Positions 27,857-36,147 of a stretch of 64,000 bases of DNA are shown piece after piece. Numbering within the stretch: the first letter of the stretch is position 1; each line of letters begins with the position of its first letter. Under the pieces are notes generated by a model. The model was not told where the DNA came from. It saw nothing but the letters and a program-made list of their open reading frames with translations, and did no database searches. The position numbers and the translations under genes were made by a program. Origin of the DNA: Pseudomonas sp. SCB32 (lineage in GTDB: Bacteria; Pseudomonadota; Gammaproteobacteria; Pseudomonadales; Pseudomonadaceae); assembly GCF_009189165.1 (NCBI RefSeq), contig NZ_CP045118.1:4650001-4714000 (forward strand), read 5' to 3'.

Positions 27857-28882
27857 ATGGTGTTCAAGAAACGTGTGATCGCGGTCCTGGCCGCTGCAGT
27901 CCTGGGCGCAACCGGCACCGCTGCCTTCGGCGCCGACAGCCTCAGTTTCGTCAGCTGGGGTGGCACTACCCAGGATGCACAGAAGCAGGCCTGGGCCGAT
28001 TCCTTCAGCAAATCCACCGGCGTCCAGGTGGTCCAGGACGGCCCCACCGACTACGGCAAGCTCAAGGCCATGGTCGAGAGCGGCAACGTCCAGTGGGACG
28101 TGGTCGACGTCGAAGCCGACTTCGCCCTGCGCGCCGCCGCCGAAGGCCTGCTGGAGCCCCTGGACTTCAACACCATCAAGCGCGACCGCATCGACCCGCG
28201 CTTCGTCTCCGACCACGGCGTCGGCTCGTTCTATTTCTCCTTCGTGCTCGGCTACAACCAGGGCAAGGTCGGCGGCAAGCAGCCACAGGACTGGACCGCC
28301 CTGTTCGACACCGCCACCTATCCGGGCAAGCGCGCGCTATACAAATGGCCAAGCCCCGGCGTGCTGGAACTGGCCCTGCTGGCCGACGGCGTGCCCAAGG
28401 ACAAGCTCTACCCACTGGATCTGGAGCGCGCCTTCAAGAAACTCGACACCATCAAGAAGGACATCGTCTGGTGGGGCGGCGGCGCTCAGTCGCAGCAACT
28501 GCTGGCTTCCGGCGAAGCAACCCTCGGCCAGTTCTGGAACGGCCGCATCTACGCCCTGCAGCAGGACGGCGCGCCGGTGGGCGTGAGCTGGAAGCAGAAC
28601 CTGGTCATGGCTGATTTCCTCGTGGTGCCCAAGGGCTCCAAGAACAAGGACGCGGCGATGAAGTTCCTGGCCAATGCCAGCAGCGCAAAGGGCCAGGCCG
28701 ACTTCGCCAACCTGACCGCCTACGCTCCGGTGAACCTGGACAGCGTCGGCCAGCTCAAGTCTGACCTCGCGCCGAACCTGCCCACCGCCTACGCGCAGGA
28801 GCAGATCACCCTCGACTACGCCTACTGGGCGAAGAACGGCCCGGCGATCGCCGCACGGTGGAACGAATGGCTGGTCAAGTGA
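27857..28882 (+). CDS. ABC importer substrate-binding protein (PotD/SBP family)
   Basis: The 341-residue periplasmic protein has a Sec signal peptide cleaved near AFG-ADS (about residue 25). Conserved features include LSFVSWGGTTQDAQ and the tryptophan-rich KDIVWWGGGAQSQQLLASGE. It belongs to the spermidine/putrescine-type binding-protein family, whose members also carry other cations and aromatic amines, so polyamine is not assured. It opens a four-gene operon behind operator site 3. Confidence 0.88.
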   Translation: MVFKKRVIAVLAAAVLGATGTAAFGADSLSFVSWGGTTQDAQKQAWADSFSKSTGVQVVQDGPTDYGKLKAMVESGNVQWDVVDVEADFALRAAAEGLLEPLDFNTIKRDRIDPRFVSDHGVGSFYFSFVLGYNQGKVGGKQPQDWTALFDTATYPGKRALYKWPSPGVLELALLADGVPKDKLYPLDLERAFKKLDTIKKDIVWWGGGAQSQQLLASGEATLGQFWNGRIYALQQDGAPVGVSWKQNLVMADFLVVPKGSKNKDAAMKFLANASSAKGQADFANLTAYAPVNLDSVGQLKSDLAPNLPTAYAQEQITLDYAYWAKNGPAIAARWNEWLVK

Positions 28883-28884
28883 AA

Positions 28885-29817
28885 ATGGCTGTGATGCAGC
28901 CGGGCCAGGCAGCCGGAGGCGCATCCAGCGCCGCCGGCGCCACCGCCCCGAAGGCAGAACCCATGCGACAGGATGAAGCTCTCACACACCGTTGGCGCGG
29001 TTTCCGCAACCTGCTGCCGGCGTTGCTGTTCCTCGGTCTGTTCTTCCTCGCCCCGCTGATCGGGCTGCTGCTGCGCGGCGTGCTCGAACCCACGCCGGGC
29101 CTGGAGAACTACGCCCAGCTGTTCGCCAACTCGGCGTACACCCGGGTGCTGTTCAACACCTTCGCCGTCGGCGCGCTGGTCACGATTATCAGCCTGCTGC
29201 TGGGCTTCCCGCTGGCCTGGGCGATCACCCTGGTGCCGCGCGGCTGGGGTCGCTGGCTGCTGAACATCGTGCTGCTGTCGATGTGGACCAGCCTGCTGGC
29301 GCGCACCTACTCCTGGCTGGTGCTGCTGCAGGCCTCGGGGGTGATCAACAAGACCCTGATGGCGCTGGGCATCATCGACCAGCCGCTGGAGATGGTGCAC
29401 AACCTCACCGGCGTGGTGATCGGCATGAGCTACATCATGATCCCGTTCATCGTGCTGCCGCTGCAGGCCACCATGGCGGCCATCGACCCGATGGTGCTGC
29501 AGGCCGGCTCGATCTGCGGCGCCAGCCCCTGGACCAATTTCTTCCGGGTGTTCATCCCGCTGTGCCGGCCGGGGCTGTTCTCCGGTGGCCTGATGGTCTT
29601 CGTCATGTCCCTGGGCTACTACGTCACCCCGGCGCTGCTGGGCGGGGCGCAGAACATGATGCTGCCGGAGTTCATCGTCCAGCAGGTGCAATCCTTCCTC
29701 AACTGGGGCCTGGCCAGCGCCGCCGCCGCGTTGCTGATCGTCATCACCCTGGTGCTGTTCTACCTCTACCTGAAGCTGCAACCGGAATCCCCGGTGGCTT
29801 CCAGTAGCGCGAGGTAA
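28885..29817 (+). CDS. ABC importer permease, PotB type
   Basis: The 310-residue inner-membrane protein has six predicted membrane segments beginning at about residue 43 (LLPALLFLGLFFLAPLIGLLL) and the cytoplasmic EAA-type loop around QAGSICGASPWTNFFRVFIPL. The start is uncertain: ATG 28885 lies just after the binding-protein stop, GTG 28858 and ATG 28867 overlap it, and ATG 28963 would remove an unusual Ala/Gly-rich leader. It pairs with the next permease. Confidence 0.85.
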   Translation: MAVMQPGQAAGGASSAAGATAPKAEPMRQDEALTHRWRGFRNLLPALLFLGLFFLAPLIGLLLRGVLEPTPGLENYAQLFANSAYTRVLFNTFAVGALVTIISLLLGFPLAWAITLVPRGWGRWLLNIVLLSMWTSLLARTYSWLVLLQASGVINKTLMALGIIDQPLEMVHNLTGVVIGMSYIMIPFIVLPLQATMAAIDPMVLQAGSICGASPWTNFFRVFIPLCRPGLFSGGLMVFVMSLGYYVTPALLGGAQNMMLPEFIVQQVQSFLNWGLASAAAALLIVITLVLFYLYLKLQPESPVASSSAR

Positions 29818-29820
29818 GCC

Positions 29821-30630
29821 ATGCTGCTCTCACCCAATGCCATGAGCCGGAGCATGCGCGTCGGCCTCTACCTCACGACCGGGACCATCGCGGCCTTCCT
29901 GCTGCTGCCCATTGTGTTCATCGTGCTGCTGTCCTTCGGCTCCTCGCAGTGGCTGGTGTTCCCGCCGCCGGGCTGGACGCTGAAGTGGTACACGCAGTTC
30001 TTCTCCAACCCCGAGTGGATGAGCGCAGCGTTCACCAGCCTGAAGGTGGCGATCCTCACCACCCTCTGCTCGGTGGCCCTGGGCCTGCCCACCGCGTTTG
30101 CCCTGGTGCGCGGCAAGTTCCCCGGCCGCGAGATGCTCTACGGGCTGTTCACCCTGCCGATGATCGTGCCGCTGGTGATCATCGCGGTGGCGGTGTACGC
30201 GCTGTTCCTCAAGCTCGGCTACACCGGCACGCTGTTCTCCTTCGTGGTCAGCCACGTCATCGTCGCGCTGCCCTTCACCATCATCTCGATCATCAACTCG
30301 CTGAAGCTGTTCGATCAGTCCATCGAGGACGCCGCGGTGATCTGCGGTGCCTCGCGCCTGCAGGCGGTGATGAAGGTGACCTTCCCGGCGATCCGCCCCG
30401 GCATGGTGGCCGGCGCGCTGTTCGCCTTCCTGGTCTCCTGGGATGAAGTGGTGCTGAGCGTGATGATGGCCAGCCCGACCCTGCAGACCCTGCCCGTGAA
30501 AATGTGGACCACCCTGCGCCAGGACCTGACCCCGGTGATCGCCGTCGCTTCGACGCTGCTGATCGGCCTGTCCGTCCTTGTGATGGTGATCGCCGCCGCC
30601 CTGCGCCGGCGCAACGAAATCAGCGCCTGA
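29821..30630 (+). CDS. ABC importer permease, PotC type
   Basis: The 269-residue second permease has six membrane segments and the loop EDAAVICGASRLQAVMKVTFPAI typical of the family. It starts three bases after the first permease gene ends. Together the two form the membrane channel of the importer. Confidence 0.88.
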   Translation: MLLSPNAMSRSMRVGLYLTTGTIAAFLLLPIVFIVLLSFGSSQWLVFPPPGWTLKWYTQFFSNPEWMSAAFTSLKVAILTTLCSVALGLPTAFALVRGKFPGREMLYGLFTLPMIVPLVIIAVAVYALFLKLGYTGTLFSFVVSHVIVALPFTIISIINSLKLFDQSIEDAAVICGASRLQAVMKVTFPAIRPGMVAGALFAFLVSWDEVVLSVMMASPTLQTLPVKMWTTLRQDLTPVIAVASTLLIGLSVLVMVIAAALRRRNEISA

Positions 30631-30647
30631 GCGCCGAGGTAAATGCC

Positions 30648-31790
30648 ATGAGTGCCGTGATCCAAGAATCCCGCGAGCAGAAGACCCTGGTCAGCCTGCG
30701 CAACCTGAACAAGTTCTATGGCGACTTCACCGCCGTGGACAACATCTCCCTCGACATCCAGGACGGCGAGTTCCTCACCTTCCTGGGCTCCAGCGGCTCG
30801 GGCAAGAGCACCACGCTGTCCATGCTGGCCGGCTTCGAGACACCCAGCAGCGGCGAGATCCTGGTCGAAGGCCAATCCCTGGTGAACGTGCCGCCGCACA
30901 AGCGCGACATCGGCATGGTGTTCCAGCGCTACTCGCTGTTCCCGCACCTGTCGGTGCGCGACAACATCGGCTTCCCGCTGGACATCCGCAAGCAGAAGGG
31001 CGCCGAGCGCGACCGTCGCGTCGACGCCATGCTCAAGCTGGTGCAGCTGGACAAGTTCGCCCACCGTCGCCCGGCGCAGCTCTCCGGTGGCCAGCAGCAG
31101 CGCGTCGCCATCGCCCGCGCGCTGGTCTATGAGCCGCGCATCCTGCTGATGGACGAGCCCCTCGGCGCGCTGGACAAGAAACTGCGCGAGGACCTGCAGG
31201 ACGAACTGCGCCACCTGCACCGCCGCCTGGGCATCACCATCGTCTACGTGACCCACGACCAGGAAGAAGCCATGCGCCTGTCCCAGCGCATCGCCATCTT
31301 CAGCCACGGCAAGATCGTCGGCCTGGGCAGCGGCTATGACCTCTACCAGAACCCGCCGAATGCCTTCGTCGCATCCTTCCTCGGCAACTCCAACTTCCTT
31401 CGCGCCCGCGCCCACGGCAACGCCGCGGCGGAGTTCGAAGGCCGCGTACTGTCGATCAGACCGACCGCAAACCTGTGCGAAGGCCAGGACATCCTGCTGA
31501 TGGTGCGCCCGGAGAAGGCCCAGGTGCTGAGCCCGGCCCAGGCGTCTGCCACTCCCCTGGCGGCTGGCTGGAACGAGATCCCGGCGCGCGTGGCCGAAAC
31601 GGTGTTCCTCGGCGAGAGCCTGACCTGCAGCGTGGTGACCGCCAGCGGCGCGAACCTGACGCTCAAGGAATTGTCCGGCAACACCCAGCCACTGGCTCCC
31701 GGCAGCGAAGTGCGTGTGCGCTGGGCGGCTGCCGATGCGTGCGTGTATGACCAATGGAACGAGAGCGACCTGACCAAGGGCGCGCACTGA
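30648..31790 (+). CDS. ABC importer ATP-binding protein, PotA type
   Basis: The 380-residue ATPase has Walker A (GSSGSGKST), signature LSGGQQQR, Walker B with ILLMDEPLGALD, the switch histidine in VTHDQEEA and a C-terminal TOBE domain (about 290-375). ATG 30648 has GAGGT upstream; the frame is open earlier inside the permease gene but out of conserved sequence. Last gene of the importer operon, followed by a strong terminator. Confidence 0.93.
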   Translation: MSAVIQESREQKTLVSLRNLNKFYGDFTAVDNISLDIQDGEFLTFLGSSGSGKSTTLSMLAGFETPSSGEILVEGQSLVNVPPHKRDIGMVFQRYSLFPHLSVRDNIGFPLDIRKQKGAERDRRVDAMLKLVQLDKFAHRRPAQLSGGQQQRVAIARALVYEPRILLMDEPLGALDKKLREDLQDELRHLHRRLGITIVYVTHDQEEAMRLSQRIAIFSHGKIVGLGSGYDLYQNPPNAFVASFLGNSNFLRARAHGNAAAEFEGRVLSIRPTANLCEGQDILLMVRPEKAQVLSPAQASATPLAAGWNEIPARVAETVFLGESLTCSVVTASGANLTLKELSGNTQPLAPGSEVRVRWAAADACVYDQWNESDLTKGAH

Positions 31791-31817
31791 TCCACGACTG
31801 AAGAGTTGTCCCTTGAA

Positions 31818-31853
31818 CCCCCGGTTTGCTTCTTGGAGCCGGGGGATTTTTTT
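31818..31853 (+). terminator. Terminator of the ABC importer operon
   Basis: CCCCCGG and CCGGGGG enclose a 14-base loop and are followed by seven T. Confidence 0.9.
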
Positions 31854-31933
31854 GGCTGGTGTTTTTTAGCTTGCTGCCGTGCTCACACGTCGAGCCTGTA
31901 GGAGCGGACTCCTTCCGCGATGCTTTTGCTCTT

Positions 31934-31968
31934 CGTAGGGCACATAACGCCTCTGGCGTTATCCGCCG
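31934..31968. repeat. Family D single hairpin
   Basis: One arm of family D, cgtagggcacataacgcc...ggcgttatccgccg, without the facing partner. It opens a gene-free stretch (31854-32454) filled with repeats. Confidence 0.7.
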
Positions 31969-31974
31969 TTCGGG

Positions 31975-32200
31975 TATTGGTGTTTCTGCGCTGCTTCGGC
32001 GTGCTCGGATGTTTCTTGTTTCGCCCCCTCGGGCACGTCACTTCTTCCAAACGTCGGAAGGCCGCCCCCAAAGAAGTAACCAAGAAGGCTCGTCCCGACA
32101 TCCGGGTCTTCGCTTCGCTCAGACTCCCCTCCTTCCGGTATCGCTCCGAGGGTCGGCGTCCATGCCGCTCGCCCCTCTGCGCAATACCTCCACTCGGCCT
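31975..32200 (+). repeat. Long dispersed repeat, copy 2
   Basis: This is the opposite-orientation counterpart of 19590-19900. Matching blocks are ctgcgctgcttcggcgtg, gtttcgccccctcgggc, ccaaacgtcgga and catccgggtc. The copies have diverged enough that no frame is shared, arguing against a protein. Confidence 0.6.
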
Positions 32201-32268
32201 CCTGACCGGACTCTGCGCGCGCCTGATGCATGGGCAGTACCTGAGTGGCTCGTGTGTGAACGCTCTTC

Positions 32269-32420
32269 GTAGGATGGCGTGGAGCGAAGCGATACCCATC
32301 AGGGCGTACCTGTCTGCGACTCTGGTTGCCCTTCGTAGGAGCGAGCTTGCTCGCGAACCGCCCCTCCATCGCTGTTTCGGCGTTGCCTGCAACGCTGATC
32401 GCGGGCATGGCCCGCTCCTA
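32269..32420. repeat. Tandem single arms of families A, C and B
   Basis: Family A arm at 32269-32300 (gtaggatggcgtggagcgaag), family C arm at 32334-32358 (cgtaggagcgagcttgctcg) and family B half at 32397-32420 (atcgcgggcatggcccgctc) follow one another. Each lacks its partner. Confidence 0.65.
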
Positions 32421-32454
32421 CAAGAGATGCATCGCCCTCGCCCATCCCACAGGC

Positions 32455-32485
32455 AAAAAAAAGCCCCACCAAATCCCGGCAGGGC
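32455..32485 (-). terminator. Terminator of the NCS1 permease gene
   Basis: On the minus strand GCCCTGCC and GGTGGGGC pair (two G-U) around GGGATTT and are followed by eight T, 28 bases after the stop. Confidence 0.8.
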
Positions 32486-32512
32486 AGAGAGTGTAACGAC
32501 GAAAACGAAAGC

Positions 32513-33910
32513 TTATTCCGCGATCCCCAGCCCCACCGGCTGGCCCATCTCGCGCGCCTGGCCGCGAGTCGCCAGGCAGTAGTAAAGCGGGCAGGTCACC
32601 AGCAGGCCGAACAGCCACGACAGGTCCACCCCATCGATGTAATTGGCATATGGCCCGACAAACAGCGCCGTATTGGCAAACGGCAACTGCACGACGATGC
32701 CCAGGAAGTACGCAATGATCGCGTGCGGATTGAAGCGCCCGTACACCCCACCGTCACGACTGAAGATCGACTGGATGTCATAGCGGCCACGCTTTATCAG
32801 GTAGAAGTCGACCAGGTTGATCGAGGCCCAGGGCACCAGAACCACCAGCATCGCCAGGATCAGGCCGATGAAGTGGGAGATGAAGTCGGCCGAGGCGCCC
32901 AGCGCCATCACGCAGCTGCCCGCCAGCACCGCCGAGGACAGGACCACGCGCACGCGCACGCTGGGTGTCCAGCTGCCGGCGAAGGTCTGGATCGAGGTGA
33001 CGATGGAGAGCACCGCGCCGTACAGGTTCAGCGCGTTATGGCTAACGATGTTGAGCAGGAACAGCAGCATCAGCACTGGGCCGAACATCCCGGTGGCCTG
33101 CTTCACCGCGAGCATCGCGTCGGTGCCTTCCGGGGTCGCCAGTACGGCGACGGCGCCGAAGCTGAACGACAGGCTGGTACCCGCCACCGCGCCGGCGAAA
33201 GTCGCCAGGAACGGTTTACCGATACCCACGCTGGCCGGCAGGTAACGCGAGTAGTCCGAGGTGTAGGGGGCGAAGCTGATCTGCCAGATGATGCCCAGGC
33301 ACAAGGTGGCCAGGAAGCCCGACAGGTTGAAAGCGCCGCGGGAGAAGAAGTCCGCCGGCAGCTCGCCGCCGAACATGATGACGAAGCCCGCCAGCAGCGC
33401 GCCGCCCATCACCCAGGTGCCGATGCGGTTGAGGGTGTGGATGAAGCGGTAGCCGATCACGCCGATGGCGGTGGCGCCCAGCGCGCCGAGAATGATCGCC
33501 ACCGGCGTCGGGGTCGCCGGCACCAGGCCCTGGATCGACTTGCCCGCCAGAACGATGTTGGAAATGAAGAAGCCGACGTAGATCAGTGTGGTGAAGAACA
33601 CGATCAGCAAGGCGCCGTAGCGGCCGAACTGGCCCCGGCTCTGGACCATCTGCGGGATGCCCATCTGCGGCCCCTGCGCCGATGCCAGGGCGAGGAACAC
33701 GCCACCGAACAGATGGCCGAGAACGATGGCGATCAGCCCCCAGAGCAGGTCGAGGTGGAATACCTGGACCGCCATCGCGCCGGTGACCACCGGCAATGGT
33801 GCGATGTTGGTGCTGAACCACAGCGTGAAGAGATCGCGGGACCGCCCATGGCGCTCGGCCGGCGGCACGTAATCGACGGTATGGTTCTCGATCAGCGGAG
33901 TCTCGGACAT
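32513..33910 (-). CDS. NCS1-family permease (cytosine/purine/allantoin type)
   Basis: The 465-residue inner-membrane protein has about twelve membrane segments. The family start is clear: LFTLWFSTNIAPLPVVTGAMAV and LGHLFGGVFLALASAQGPQMGIPQMVQSRGQFG. NCS1 proteins import nucleobases and related heterocycles (cytosine, uracil, allantoin, hydantoin, nicotinamide riboside, thiamine) with Na+ or H+. It is divergent from flavin reductase 2, with operator sites 4 and 5 between them, so it is probably induced with the pathway. It is the strongest hint that the substrate is an N-heterocycle. Confidence 0.92.
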   Translation of the reverse strand: MSETPLIENHTVDYVPPAERHGRSRDLFTLWFSTNIAPLPVVTGAMAVQVFHLDLLWGLIAIVLGHLFGGVFLALASAQGPQMGIPQMVQSRGQFGRYGALLIVFFTTLIYVGFFISNIVLAGKSIQGLVPATPTPVAIILGALGATAIGVIGYRFIHTLNRIGTWVMGGALLAGFVIMFGGELPADFFSRGAFNLSGFLATLCLGIIWQISFAPYTSDYSRYLPASVGIGKPFLATFAGAVAGTSLSFSFGAVAVLATPEGTDAMLAVKQATGMFGPVLMLLFLLNIVSHNALNLYGAVLSIVTSIQTFAGSWTPSVRVRVVLSSAVLAGSCVMALGASADFISHFIGLILAMLVVLVPWASINLVDFYLIKRGRYDIQSIFSRDGGVYGRFNPHAIIAYFLGIVVQLPFANTALFVGPYANYIDGVDLSWLFGLLVTCPLYYCLATRGQAREMGQPVGLGIAE

Positions 33911-33997
33911 CGTTGTTTGCCTTGCTTATTGTCTTTGTAGGTCTGGTCATCCGGCGCCTTGAAACGGGCAGAATCGGTGCTTCGGCGACAGCGGCAA

Positions 33998-34012
33998 TAT
34001 TATGGTATTCCA
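33998..34012 (+). promoter_or_regulatory. Operator site 4 (TATTATGGTATTCCA)
   Basis: The motif is identical to site 3. It lies 88 bases from the NCS1 permease start and on its side of the 334-base divergent gap. Confidence 0.8.
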
Positions 34013-34178
34013 AATACCAGGCAAGGGGTTTCTGCCTAACCGTTGGTCGAATGGCCGTCGACCGGGTACCCGCCGGCAACCTTCAGCCACGCTGGAAGCC
34101 CCGTAGTCAGCAGCCTCCAGCCGATCATCGAGAAACCTCCATCCATCCATCGGGAAAAGAAAGGGCTTGCTTTCGAAG

Positions 34179-34193
34179 TATTACGGTATACCA
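34179..34193 (+). promoter_or_regulatory. Operator site 5 (TATTACGGTATACCA)
   Basis: This copy differs by one base (C for T) from sites 1 and 2. It lies 52 bases before the flavin reductase 2 start, the same spacing as site 1 to its gene. Between sites 4 and 5 nothing else is recognised. Confidence 0.8.
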
Positions 34194-34244
34194 TCAGACG
34201 AAACGGTCACCCCCGATGACCGGATCACAAGACAGGTACTCGCA

Positions 34245-34730
34245 ATGATCGACAACGCTGCCTACAAACAAGTCATGGGTTCCTTCCCGTCCGGCGTCAC
34301 TGTCATCACCACCATGGACGACGACGGCCAGGTGGTCGGTCTCACCGCGAGTGCCTTCAGCTCCCTGTCCATGGACCCGGCGCTGGTACTGTTCTGCCCC
34401 AACTACAGCTCCGACTCCTACCCGGTGCTGATCCGCCGCAAGCACTTCGCCATCCACCTGCTCTCCGCCGACCAGCGCGGCGAGGCCTATGCCTTCGCCA
34501 GCAAGGGCAAGGACAAGGCCCAGGGCATCAGCTGGACCCTGAGCGAACGCGGCAACCCGTTGCTGGACAACGCCACCGCCATCATCGAGTGCGAGCTGTG
34601 GCGTGAATACGAAGGTGGCGACCACGCCATCCTGGTCGGCGCTGTGAAGAACCTTATCGTCCCCGAGCAGGAGGTCATCCCGATGATCTACTGCCGCGGC
34701 AAGATGGGTGCCTTGCAGGCCTTCGCCTGA
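34245..34730 (+). CDS. Flavin reductase (FMN-binding split-barrel), copy 2
   Basis: The 161-residue protein is a close paralogue of the one at 23510 (shared KQVMGSFPSGVTV/KEVMGSFPSGVTV, PALVLFCPNY, AIIECELWREY). It should reduce FMN or FAD with NAD(P)H and hand it to the luciferase-like monooxygenase encoded 99 bases downstream. ATG 34245 starts the conserved domain; the frame is open to 34167 but that would read across the operator. Confidence 0.9.
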   Translation: MIDNAAYKQVMGSFPSGVTVITTMDDDGQVVGLTASAFSSLSMDPALVLFCPNYSSDSYPVLIRRKHFAIHLLSADQRGEAYAFASKGKDKAQGISWTLSERGNPLLDNATAIIECELWREYEGGDHAILVGAVKNLIVPEQEVIPMIYCRGKMGALQAFA

Positions 34731-34829
34731 AACCTTGCGTGAGACCCGCCGGCGGGCAGGTTCCCGGCCAGGCGGCCATTATTGAAATATCCGGCCCGAC
34801 GGCCGCAGTAATCGCCCCGAGGTAACGCC

Positions 34830-35873
34830 ATGAAATTCTCCTTGTTCGTACACATGGAGCGCTATGACGAGCAAACCAGCCAGCGCCAGCTCTTCGAGGA
34901 CCTGACCGAGCTGACGCTGATGGCCGAGGCCGGTGGCTTCAGCACCGTGTGGATCGGTGAACACCATGCGATGGAGTACACCATCTCGCCCAGCCCGATG
35001 CCGCTGCTGGCCTACCTGGCCGCTCGCACCGAGACCATCCGCCTGGGTGCCGGCACCATCATCGCGCCGTTCTGGAACCCCATCCGCGTCGCCGGTGAAT
35101 GCGCGCTGCTCGACGTGATCAGCAACGGCCGCATGGAAGTGGGCCTGGCGCGCGGCGCCTACCAGTACGAGTTCGACCGCATGGCCAATGGCATGCCCGC
35201 CTCCGAAGGCGGCAAGTACCTGCGCGAGATGGTCCCGGTGGTGCAGGCGCTGTGGCAGGGCGATGTCGCCCACGAAGGCGAAATCTGGAAGTTCCCCACC
35301 TCCACCTCCTCGCCGCGCCCGATCCAGAAGCCGACCCCGCCGATGTGGATCGCCGCCCGCGATCCGGACTCGCACAACTTCGCTGTGGCCAACGGCTGCA
35401 ACGTGATGGTCACCCCGCTGATGAAGGGCGACGAGGAAGTCCTCGACCTGAGGAACAAGTTCGAAGCCGCCCTGGCCAACAACCCCGGCATCCCGCGTCC
35501 GCAACTGATGGTGCTGCGCCACACCCACGTGCACAACGCGGACGATCCGGAAGGCTGGAAGGTCGGCGCGCAGGCCATCTCGCGCTTCTACCGCACCTTC
35601 GACGCCTGGTTCGGCAACAAGCAGGTACCGGTCAACGGCATCCTGCCGCCCAGCCCCGAGGAGAAGTTCAAGGACCGTCCGGAGTTCGAACTGGAGAACA
35701 TCCGCAAGAACACCATGATCGGCACCCCGGAAGAAATCATCGCGCGCATCCGTTACTACCAGGAACTGGGCGTCGACGAATTCAGCTTCTGGGCGGACAA
35801 CAGCCTGTCCCACGCCGAGAAGAAGAAGTCGCTGGAGCTGTTCATCCAACATGTGATTCCGGCGTTCCGCTGA
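34830..35873 (+). CDS. LLM-class flavin-dependent monooxygenase
   Basis: The 347-residue protein is a luciferase-like TIM-barrel oxygenase: KFSLFVHMERYDE, AEAGGFSTVWIGEHHAMEYTISPSP, RLGAGTIIAPFWNPIRVAGE, SNGRMEVGLARGAYQYEFDRM. Relatives use reduced FMN and O2 to oxidise alkanals, sulfonates or, in RutA, to open the uracil ring. It has GAGGT before its ATG, follows flavin reductase 2 and ends at a strong terminator. I take it as the oxygenase that begins the pathway; the substrate is not known. Confidence 0.92.
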   Translation: MKFSLFVHMERYDEQTSQRQLFEDLTELTLMAEAGGFSTVWIGEHHAMEYTISPSPMPLLAYLAARTETIRLGAGTIIAPFWNPIRVAGECALLDVISNGRMEVGLARGAYQYEFDRMANGMPASEGGKYLREMVPVVQALWQGDVAHEGEIWKFPTSTSSPRPIQKPTPPMWIAARDPDSHNFAVANGCNVMVTPLMKGDEEVLDLRNKFEAALANNPGIPRPQLMVLRHTHVHNADDPEGWKVGAQAISRFYRTFDAWFGNKQVPVNGILPPSPEEKFKDRPEFELENIRKNTMIGTPEEIIARIRYYQELGVDEFSFWADNSLSHAEKKKSLELFIQHVIPAFR

Positions 35874-35888
35874 TCATTGCTGCCACAT

Positions 35889-35918
35889 GCAAAGGGCGCC
35901 TTTGGGCGCCCTTTGCTT
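35889..35918 (+). terminator. Terminator after LLM monooxygenase
   Basis: AAAGGGCGCC-TTTG-GGCGCCCTTT followed by GCTTTT. Confidence 0.9.
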
Positions 35919-35941
35919 TTGTGGCGAGCACAAAGCCCCCA

Positions 35942-36085
35942 CGTAGGATGGGTGGCGCTTGCGATATCCATCGAATGCCTCCTGGGACTCTGGCAATGGG
36001 TATCGCTTCGCTCCACCCATCCTACGGTCGTGCCCAAAGATAGGCGCGGACTCCGCCCGCGATCGCGCCCATGGGGCGCTCCTGC
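35942..36085. repeat. Family A inverted repeat plus REP variant
   Basis: Family A arms lie at 35942-35971 and 35996-36026. A degenerate family B palindrome (ataggcgcggactccg ... atggggcgctcctgc) follows at 36042-36085. They fill the convergent gap between the monooxygenase and the transporter. Confidence 0.75.
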
Positions 36086-36103
36086 AAAAACACCGCACAA
36101 ACG

Positions 36104-36130
36104 AAAAGGCCCGGCATCACGCCGGGCCTT
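36104..36130 (-). terminator. Terminator of MHS transporter gene
   Basis: On the minus strand AAGGCCCGGC and GCCGGGCCTT pair around GTGAT and are followed by a short T run, 18 bases after the stop. Confidence 0.88.
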
Positions 36131-36147
36131 CTCACATCAACAACCGA

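Noticed and set aside
20571..35873. A true rut operon
   Set aside because: No RutB-type isochorismatase-like hydrolase, no RutC and no RutE are present, and the gene order differs; only the functional roles are similar.
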